A stretch of DNA of 64,000 nt from Prorocentrum cordatum (Eukaryota; Sar; Dinophyceae; Prorocentrales; Prorocentraceae), in NCBI GenBank assembly GCA_963575745.1, contig CAUYUJ010018062.1:47091-111090 (forward strand). The letters run 5' to 3'. Positions 56,400 through 64,000 of the stretch are shown here, one piece after another (the stretch's first letter is position 1; the number at the start of each line of letters is the position of its first letter). The notes under the pieces were generated by a model, which was given only the letters and a program-made list of their open reading frames with translations, was not told the origin of the DNA and made no database searches. Made by a program: the position numbers and the translations under genes.

Positions 56400-57005
56400 A
56401 ACAAGGCCGTCGTCCAGATGCTTCTTTGGGAGGCCCTGGGTTCTGTTGACAGGCCGTTCGGGGGCGCCTTGGAGACATTTTTGAAGCCTTGTAGGGCCTC
56501 TTTTGAGCCTCCTTGGAGCCTCCTGGGGTCTCTTGGGGGCCTCTTGGCGGCATCTTGGGCCATCTTGGGGGCCTCTCGGGGCCTCCTGGGGCCCTCTTGG
56601 GGCGGAAGGCTTGAGGTTTCGGTTCGTGGTCCCCATCTTGGGCCCCTCTTGGGGCCGTCTTGGGGCTCTCTTGGGCCGTCTTGGGCGTCTCTTGGGCCGT
56701 CTCGGGGCCCGTTTGGGCTCTCTGGGGGCCTTCTTGGGGGCCTCTTGAGCCGTCTTCGTGCGCTCTTGGGGGCCTATTGGGCCGTCTTGGAGCATCTGAA
56801 AGCCGAAAATGCGACAAGGCCAAAATCCTTCCAAAACCATCGTAATATTGATGAGTTTGGCCTCTCGGGGCGCTCTTGTGAGGCCTCTTGGAGGTCACTT
56901 GGAGCGTCTTGGCGGCTTCTTGGGCCGTCTTGGGATCATCTTCGGCGTCTTGGAGCGTCCTTTGGGCGTCTCGGAGGCCTCTTGGGCAGTCTGGGGGTCT
57001 GAGAG
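56400..57005 (+). repeat. CTTGGGGGCCTCTTGG minisatellite
   Basis: Irregular repeats of TCTTGGGGGCCTCTTGGGC and TCTTGGGCCGTCTTGGG of about 12-22 bp. Both strands stay open as a result. Confidence 0.85.
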
Positions 57006-57239
57006 GCCGTACCCAGGAGGAAAACCATCTCTGGGTAGACCTTCCCGGGCTGCGGTCGGGGTACCTTTCGCCGGGGGACCCCCAGGGGCCGCCCCGCGCG
57101 CGCGAACTAGAAATATTGTTAAGTAGTTACCGGAGATCTTAACACGCCTCTGGCCCGTTGGGCCGGCGAATTTGTGCGTCCCTGGGCCCCCTCATTAAAA
57201 GCAAGTTGAAGGGTAGTTGAACCTTCACATGTGGACCAG
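57006..57239. other. No recognisable feature
   Basis: Unique sequence between two repeat blocks; no open frame of note. Confidence 0.4.
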
Positions 57240-57834
57240 CGTGGGCCCCAAGCAGTGTGTTTCTAGCGATTGACGTGGTGCAACCACTGCTGTACAATAA
57301 ATGTGATGCGACCTTTGTGATGCAGCACATGTGGTGCAAAATATGCGGTGCAGTGTTTGTGGTGTAGTCTGTGTTGTGCACTTGTTTTTGAGCCATCTGC
57401 GCGTTGCAGAGTACTTTGCGCAATCGGTGTCGCGCAATTGTTTTGCTGCGCACTAGACTGTGCAATATGTGTGGTGCTACATCTGTGGGGCAACCCATAT
57501 GTGGCGGACAGTAGGTGGTGCAGCTTGTGTTGTGCAATAGTATGTGGTGTAACCGAGGTGGTAACATATGTTGTGCAATCTAGATTGTGGAACCTATGTG
57601 GTGCAATATACGTGGGGCAACGTATGCTGCGCAACCTGGGTGAAACCCATATGTGGCGCAATATACGTTGTGCAATCGATGCTATGCAATAGACATTGTG
57701 TAAAATTGTTATGCAAAGTACGTGGTGCACTCTATGTGCGCGATATGGTGCAATCTACGTTGTGCAATATATGTGGTACAACCTAAGTGGTACAATGACA
57801 ACTATGTTGTGCAATCGATGTACAGTTTACAATA

Positions 57835-57835
<1 letters not shown>
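57240..57835 (+). repeat. TGTGGTGCAAC repeats
   Basis: Irregular tandem units of about 20-24 bp such as TATGTGGTGCAACCTATG and GTTGTGCAATCTA. The same motif reappears at 61903-61940. Followed by (TA)n at 57836-57871. Confidence 0.85.
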
Positions 57836-57873
<38 letters not shown>

Positions 57874-58029
57874 TAGCCCCCCCCCCCACATGATCATACA
57901 TATTTCTTTTTTTGCTACTCCTCTTCCTCGCGCGCCCTGGGGGGGGGAGGGCCTGGGGCTTCCTGGGGCTTCCTGAGGCCTCCTGGGCTTCCCGAGTCTT
58001 CCGAAACGCTTCCTGGGACTTCCCGAAGC

Positions 58030-58632
58030 CTCCTGGGGCTGCCGAAACACTGCCCTGGTGAAAAACGCTGTGTTTCCTGATATTCCTGACCTTCCCAGGG
58101 ATTACCCCTGAAAAAACGCTGTGTTCTCCTGATGTTCCTGATATTCCTGACATTTCCAGCGACTACCCAGGCGCCGAGGCCTCCTGGGGCTGCCGAAACA
58201 TTGCCCTGGTGGAAAACGCTGTGTTTTCCTGATATTCCTGACCTTCCCAGGGATTACCCATGAGAAAACGCTGTGTTTTCCTGATATTCCTGATATTCCT
58301 GACATTTCCAGAGACTACCGTGAGCCTGCAGGGTAGCCTCTAGAAATGTCAGGAATATCAGGAATATCAGGAAAACACAGCGTTGTCTCAGGGGTAATCC
58401 CTGGGAAGGTCAGGAATAGCAGGGAAACACAGCGTTTTCCACCAGGGCAATGTTTCGGCAGCCCCAGGGGGCCTCGGCGCCTGGGTAGTTTCTGGAAATA
58501 TCAGGAATATCAGGAATATCAAGAAAACGCAGCGCTTTCTCAGGGGCAATCCCTAGGAAGGTCAGGAATATCAGGAAAACACAACGTTTTTCACCATGGC
58601 CATCTCTGGGAAGATCTTGGAAATCTGGAAAA
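58030..58632. repeat. Imperfect palindrome of about 600 bp
   Basis: Left half carries GCTGCCGAAACACTGCCCTG, AACGCTGTGTTTTCCTGA and TATTCCTGACCTTCCCAGGG; the right half carries their reverse complements, e.g. CCAGGGCAATGTTTCGGCAG. The axis is near 58325 with a loop of about 30 nt. Each arm also repeats the TGATATTCCTGA motif internally. Confidence 0.85.
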
Positions 58633-58727
58633 TCTGGTAAACGGTATTTTTTTCAAGAGCAGGAGGATGATAATCAAATCGTGTAGCTTCAACAGGGCAG
58701 CGTTGGCCGTCGGCTGCCCCCCGTCAG

Positions 58728-60780
58728 TTGTGAACGCAGCTCCCCAATCAGTTCTGCGAGCAGCCTCCTGCTACGAAACATTACTCGCAAAACTAGCTGT
58801 GAACGCCGCTCCACACCTAGTTTTGTGAGTGATGTCTTCCTCCTCACCCTCGTCATGCTCCTCACCCTCCTCTTCTTCCTCCTCCTACTCCTCCTGCTCC
58901 TCCCCATCCTTCCTCCTCCTTCTTTTCTTCACTCAACCCCACCTCTCCGCTTCATGGCGTCACTCACAAATCTAGTTGCGAACGCAGCTCCGCAACCAGT
59001 TTTGCGAGCAGCCTCCTGATAAGAGACATTACTCGCAAATCTAAATGTGAACGCCGCTCCACACCTAGTTTTGTGAGTAAGGTGTTGCTCCTCACCTTCG
59101 TCATGCTCCCCACCCTCCTCTTCTTCCTCCTCCTACTCCTCCTGCTCCTCCCCCCTTCCTCCTCCTTCGTTTCTTCACTCTACCCCCACCTCTCCGCTTC
59201 GTGGCGTCACTCGCAAATCTAGTTATGAACGCAGCTCCACAACCAGTTTTGTGAGCAGCCTCCTGCTACGAAACATTACTCGCAAAACTAGCTGTGAACG
59301 CCGCTCCACACCTAGTTTTGTGAGTAAGGTGTTGCTCCTCACCTTCGTCATGCTCCTCACCCTCCTCTTCTTCCTCCTCCTACTCCTCCTGCTCCTCCCC
59401 CCTCCTCCTTCTTTTCTTCACTTTACCCCCACCTCCCCGCTTCGTGGCGTCACTCGCAAATCTAGTTGTGAACGCAGCTCCCCAATCAGTTCTGCGAGCA
59501 GCCTCCTGCTACGAAACATTACTCGCAAAACTAGCTGTGAACGCCGCTCCACACCTAGTTTTGTGAGTAAGGTGTTGCTCCTCACCTTCGTCATGCTCTT
59601 CACCCTCCTCTTCTTCCTCCTCCTACTCCTGCTGCTCCTCCCCCCTCCTCCTTCTTTTCTTCACTTTACCCCCACCTCTCCGCTTCGTGGCGTCACTCAC
59701 AAATCTAGTTGTGAACGCAGCTCCCCAATCAGTTCTGCGAGCAGCCTCCTGCTACGAAACATTACTCGCAAAACTAGCTGTGAACGCCGCTCCACACCTA
59801 GTTTTGTGAGTAAGGTGTTGCTCCTCACCTTCGTCATGCTCTTCACCCTCCTCTTCTTCCTCCTCCTACTCCTGCTGCTCCTCCCCCCTCCTCCTTCTTT
59901 TCTTCACTTTACCCCCACCTCTCCGCTTCGTGGCGTCACTCACAAATCTAGTTGTGAACGCAGCTCCCCAATCAGTTCTGCGAGCAGCCTCCTGCTACGA
60001 AACATTACTCGCAAAACTAGCTGTGAACGCCGCTCCACACCTAGTTTTGTGAGTGATGTCTTCCTCCTCACCCTCGTCATGCTCCTCACCCTCCTCTTCT
60101 TCCTCCTCCTACTCCTCCTGCTCCTCCCCATCCTTCCTCCTCCTTCTTTTCTTCACTCAACCCCACCTCTCCGCTTCATGGCGTCACTCACAAATCTAGT
60201 TGCGAACGCAGCTCCGCAACCAGTTTTGCGAGCAGCCTCCTGATAAGAGACATTACTCGCAAAACTAAATGTGAACGCCGCTCCACACCTAGTTTTGTGA
60301 GTAAGGTGTTGCTCCTCACCTTCGTCATGCTCCTCACCCTCCCCTTCTTCCTCCTCATACTCCTCCTGCTCCTCCCCCCTTCCTCCTCCTTCGTTTCTTC
60401 ACTCTACCCCCACCTCTCCGCTCCGTGGCGTCACTCGCAAATCTAGTTGTGAACGCAGCTCCACAACCAGTTTTGTGAGCAGCCTCCTGCTACGAAACAT
60501 TACTCGCAAAACTAGCTGTGAACGCCGCTTCACACTTAGTTTTGTGAGTAAGGTGTTGCTCCTCACCTTCGTCATGCTCCTCACCCTCCTCTTCTTCCTC
60601 CTCCTACTCCTCCTGCTGCTACGGCTCCTGATCACTCAGCCCCCTCCTCTCCACTTCGAGGCGTTACCCTCCAATCTAATTGCGAATGCAACTCCACAAC
60701 AAACCTTGCGAGCAACCTTCCGCTACGAACCATTATTCACAAAACTTGTTGTGAACGCCGCTCCACAGCTAGGAAGAGGC
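58728..60780 (+). repeat. 243-bp tandem array with a conserved open frame
   Basis: About eight units, each with TGTGAACGCAGCTCC, CGAAACATTACTCGCAAAAC, CCTAGTTTTGTGAGTAAGG and CTC-rich stretches. Successive CGCAGCTCC sites are about 243-246 bp apart. Because 243 is 81 codons, a frame of 330 codons (59251-60243) crosses several units, repeating SLLLRNITRKTSCERRS and a hydrophobic LLLTFVMLLTLLFFLLLLLL segment. Probably not a gene, but length-conserving change keeps it open. Confidence 0.85.
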
Positions 60781-60849
60781 GGTGGAAAATGGGGGAGGAT
60801 GTTGCTCAACTATGGCTGGCGCCACTGGAGCTCGGCATTCACCAGATGA

Positions 60850-61690
60850 CGCGGAGGAGGAGGAGGAGAACAAGGGGCTCAATTTTGAGGAGTAGGGCAA
60901 ATATGGTTTGGAGGAGAAGGTGGAGGAGGAGGTGGTGGAGGGGGAGGAGGAGGAGACGATGAGCAGGAGGACAAACATTGGGAGGAGGAGGAGAAGGAGG
61001 AGGAGGAAGAGGTGAATGAGGATTCAGAGAAGGAGGAGAAGGAAGAATAGTAGGAGGATTCTGATGAGGAGGACAAACATGAGGGAGAGCTTGAGGAGAA
61101 TTTAAAGAAGGAGGAGGGGAAGAGAAGCAGGAGGAGGACAATGAGTTTAAATTTGCGGAATCGGAATAGGAGGAGGACAACATGCCGAAGAGGAGATGGA
61201 GGAGGATTCAGAGAAGGAAGATGAAGAGGACAAGGAGGAGGAGGAGGAGGAGGAAGAGGAGGACAAGGAGTTTGAAAGTGAGAGGGGGTAGGAGGAGGAG
61301 AATGATGAGGACAAACATGAGGAAGAAGTGGATGAGGATTCATAGAATGAGGAGGACGAGGGGAAGGAGAAGGAAGAGGAGGAGGAAGAGAAGAGTTGAG
61401 GCCAATGCATTTGATTTTGAAGCGGAGGGGGAAGAAGACAAACATAAGGAGGAAGAGGATGTGGAGGAGGATTGGGAGACGGTAGAGGAGGAAAATGAGG
61501 AGGAGGACGAGGAGGACAAGGCGTTTGGTATCGAGGAGGAGGAGGAAGAGGAGGACGAGGAGGAGAGGACAATTATGAGGAGAAGGTGGAGAAAGCTTCA
61601 AAGAAGAAAGATGAGAAAGAGAAAGAGAGGGAGGGGGAGCTTGAGGTTGAGAAGGAGTAGGATGCTGAGGAGGAGGAGGAGGAGGGGCAT
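60850..61690 (+). repeat. GAGGAGGA-rich purine region
   Basis: About 840 bp dominated by GAGGAGGAGGA with GACAAACATGAGG and GATGAGGATTCAGAG repeated several times. Minus-strand Ser/Pro frames and plus Arg/Lys/Glu frames are low complexity. Confidence 0.85.
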
Positions 61691-61889
61691 CATAAACATG
61701 AGATGGTGAGATTGGATTGCAATGCGCCGCGAAAGACTGAAGCCGCTTCGCGCTGAAGTGTTTGGACTGCAATCGACGGAATTGCGGTTTGCAACGTAGC
61801 AAACCATCATGAAGAAAAACAGGAGGAAGGAACGGGTTATGATGACTGGAGGGATGATGGGAGAATGTGTATGCTCATGTGGGGGGGGG

Positions 61890-62410
61890 CGAGCATATAT
61901 GTGGCGCAGTCTAAGTGGTGCAGTCGATGTTGTGCAACATAGCCGCCAGACTGGCAAACAGGCCCAAACCACGGGACGCGAGGCGGCGATGGGGCGGCGA
62001 CGACGGCAACATAGCCGCCAGACCAACTTTCAGGCCCAGACGACGGGCGGCGACGAGGCCGCGACGGGCCGGCGACGGCGGCAACACAGCCACAAGACCA
62101 AGTTTCAGGCCAGCTCCTTAGAAAAGGATTACGAACCCCTAAGTGCAAGCACTGTTTGGGGAAGACGACGGGCGGCGACGGGGCGGCGACGGCGACGACA
62201 GCCTCCGGACCAAGTTTCAGGCCCAGACGACGGGCGGCGACAAGGCGGCGACGGGGCGGCGGCGGCGACGACATAGCCGCCGGACCAAGTTTAAGGCCCA
62301 AACGACGGGCGACGACGAGGCGGCGACGGGGCGGCGACGGCGACGACATAGCCGCCGGACCAAGTCTCAGGACCAGTTCCTTCGAGGAGAAGTAAGAACC
62401 CCTAAGTTCA
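61890..62410 (+). repeat. GACGACGGGCGGCGAC array with two longer direct repeats
   Basis: Units of about 60-65 bp: ATAGCCGCCGGACCAAGTTT, CAGGCCCAGACGACGGGCGG, CGACGAGGCGGCGACGGGGC. A direct repeat containing ACCCCTAAGTTCAAGCAC and TTTGGGGAA ends both halves (62130-62162 and 62395-62427). Confidence 0.85.
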
Positions 62411-62429
62411 AGCACAGTTTGGGGAATGT

Positions 62430-62997
62430 TGCGTTGTTCTTGGCCCAATGAGCTTCCTAAATCTTTGCATCCTTATCGTGCATCCATACTATAGAGCAGG
62501 AAAACTGCACGAACAAGAACTGTTCGAGGTCAACGCTGAGCCCCACTCCCCAGAACGCGGAGGGTGCCTTAGGTTCCGCCAGGGTGTAGGAGAGCGCCGA
62601 TCCAAGAAATCCGCCCGGAGCTGCGAATGTGTATGGCTATGTTGTTTCCTCTTCTTCGATACTATCAATCTTGATTCTTGATCGCATGTCCGCCCCTGGT
62701 CCGTCGCCCGCAATCGTCGTCGTCATCCTCGTCGCCCTCGTCCGTCGACGTCATCGTCGTCGCCGTTGTCGTCGTCGTCGTCGCCGCCGCAGCCGCCGTC
62801 GTCCTTGACTGCATGTCCGCCCCTGGTCCATCGCGACCCCCCCGGAGCGCGCCGGCTGCATCGCGCTGGTGCTGGAGAGGCGTAGGAGGGGCACGTCCTC
62901 GTCGCAGGAGCCGAGCCGCCGAGCCCCCCCCCCCGGCCGCGCGGGCGGGGCGCCGGGGCCCCTGGGAGCACCGCCAGGAGTCCGGGGTCAGTGTCGT
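62430..62997. other. No firm gene; (GTC)n tract at about 62715-62805
   Basis: GTCGTCGTCGTC repeats and GC-rich sequence with unsupported frames. Nothing recognised. Confidence 0.4.
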
Positions 62998-63318
62998 TTC
63001 TTACCGAGCGCGTTCCACTACTGAGTACTACTCTTGGCGGTGCGCACAGGGGGAGGGGAAGGAGGGGGGAGGGCTTCTTAGAAGGAGGCTGCTTCTTCAA
63101 AGGCGCCGACCCTACATCTATAGGTCTGGCCCGCGCCTTCGGAGGAGCAGGGGTGCTTCTAAGGTGCCCTCCCCCCTCCCCCCACCCCCCTCTGCGCGTG
63201 GCTAATGCTCGCAAAGTGCCTACTTGCAAACGGCCAGAAGAGCGTGCCTTCCCCGCGGCGGATGCTGCCCCTTGGCGAGCAGCTGCCTTGCGAGTGGTAG
63301 AACGCGCCTGTAGTAGAA
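62998..63318 (+). mobile_element. Family D element interrupted by family C
   Basis: Left end ACCGAGCGCGTTCCACTACT (63000) and right part from GCTCGCAAAGTGCCTACTTG to GCGAGTGGTAGAACGCGCCT are one D element, split by the C element at 63033-63205. Confidence 0.75.
63033..63205. mobile_element. Family C element nested in family D
   Basis: TTGGCGGTGCGCACAGGGGG and CACCCCCCTCTGCGCGTGGC as inverted ends; inside, GGCTTCTTAGAAGGAGGC, central CATCTATAGGT and GGGGTGCTTCTAAGGTGCC. Confidence 0.8.
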
Positions 63319-63344
63319 CGCGCCTGTCGAGTTTCACAGAACCC

Positions 63345-63480
63345 CATCCCAATCCCAATCCCATCCCAGACCCAATCCCAATCCCCCAGACCCCATCCCA
63401 ATCCCCATCCCAATCCCAATCCCCCAGACCCCATCCCAATCCCCCCGAGTTAGACAGAACCCCACCCCAATCCCCCAGAC
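63345..63480 (+). repeat. CCCAATCCCAATCC repeats
   Basis: Short irregular CCCAATC / CCCCAGACC units. Confidence 0.85.
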
Positions 63481-63599
63481 CCCCTCGGGCCATAAAAAAA
63501 AGAGCCGACGGGCGATGTTTCGCCATGGTCGGCCATCGGGGGCCCGCGCCGGGGCCCGGGGGCTGCCAAGAGACGGCTCGGGGTCCCAATTCCCGATCC

Positions 63600-64000
63600 C
63601 TACCGGCCCACCACCCCAGCTGGGGGTACGCGCCTCGAGGGGAGCAGGCCAGATCCCCGATCCACATCACATCCCGATCCCTGCCCCCTACACCACCCCA
63701 GTTGGGGATGTGCCCCTCGAAGCTCGAAGGGAGCAGGCTATGTTCCCTCACTTCCATCCCCCCTCCCGATCCCGGCCCCCCCCCCACCACCCCAGTTGGG
63801 GATGTGCCCCTCGAAGCTCGAAGGGAGCAGGCTATCTTCCCTCACTTCCATCCCCCATCCCAATCCCTGCCCCCCACCCCCCCCCCACCACCCAAGTTGG
63901 GGATGTGCCCCTCGAAGCTCTAAGGGAGCAGGCTATGTTCCCTCACTTCCATCCCCCATCCCGATCCCCCCCACACCACCACCACCCAAGTTTGGGATGT
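63600..64000 (+). repeat. Tandem repeat of about 94-101 bp, running off the window
   Basis: Units contain AGTTGGGGATGTGCCCCTCG, AAGCTCGAAGGGAGCAGGCT and TCCCTCACTTCCATCCCC. Starts at about 63620 (degenerate), 63701, 63795, 63896 and 63990. The array continues past the end. Confidence 0.9.

Overview
This window looks like nuclear DNA of a dinoflagellate. The strongest evidence is an exact copy, on the minus strand at 52791-52812, of the 22-nt spliced leader (DinoSL) that dinoflagellates trans-splice onto their nuclear mRNAs. Four more convincing degenerate copies each sit just upstream of an open reading frame in the sense direction. The high GC content, strong G/C third-position codon bias, a near-identical tandem gene pair, abundant microsatellites and little protein-coding sequence all fit. 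I cannot name the genus. There are no operons, ribosome binding sites or bacterial signals, and I recognised no rRNA, tRNA or snRNA gene.

Layout. 1-5 kb has no recognisable gene; a 77-bp minisatellite fills 2.4-4.5 kb. 5-16 kb probably holds short exons of one or more plus-strand genes of unknown function. These start behind an SL relic at 5063 and are separated by microsatellites, minisatellites and small inverted-repeat elements. 18.6-23.2 kb is a tandem duplication of an intronless SGNH-hydrolase-like gene (465 aa, copies about 99.6% identical). Each copy carries an SL relic about 90 nt before its ATG, and MITE-like elements lie at the unit boundaries. 23.5-29 kb is repeat-rich with a few candidate exons and a 100-base assembly gap.

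29.5-52.8 kb is a cluster of three non-LTR retrotransposons. LINE A (minus strand) has two intact ORFs: a coiled-coil ORF1 and a 2288-aa ORF2 in the unusual order RNase H - APE-type endonuclease - reverse transcriptase - C2H2 fingers. LINE B (plus, decayed) and LINE C (minus, decayed) belong to one family with a zinc-finger/coiled-coil ORF1 and endonuclease - RT - Cys/His motif - RNase H. Both B and C begin with a spliced-leader sequence, and C has two in tandem: a perfect one outside and a degenerate one inside. This is the pattern expected if trans-spliced mRNA is reverse transcribed and re-inserted repeatedly. A and B are head to head, B and C tail to tail, with microsatellites at the junctions.

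53-64 kb is mostly repetitive: microsatellites, a roughly 600-bp palindrome, a 243-bp tandem array, smaller arrays and nested MITE-like elements, with one weak candidate exon pair near 55.1-55.5 kb. Across the window I define several families of roughly 140-210 bp inverted-repeat elements (A, B, C, C2, D, E, G, I) and one shared non-TIR repeat (F). Several lie directly beside candidate exons, so some may act as introns (introner-like elements); that is inference.
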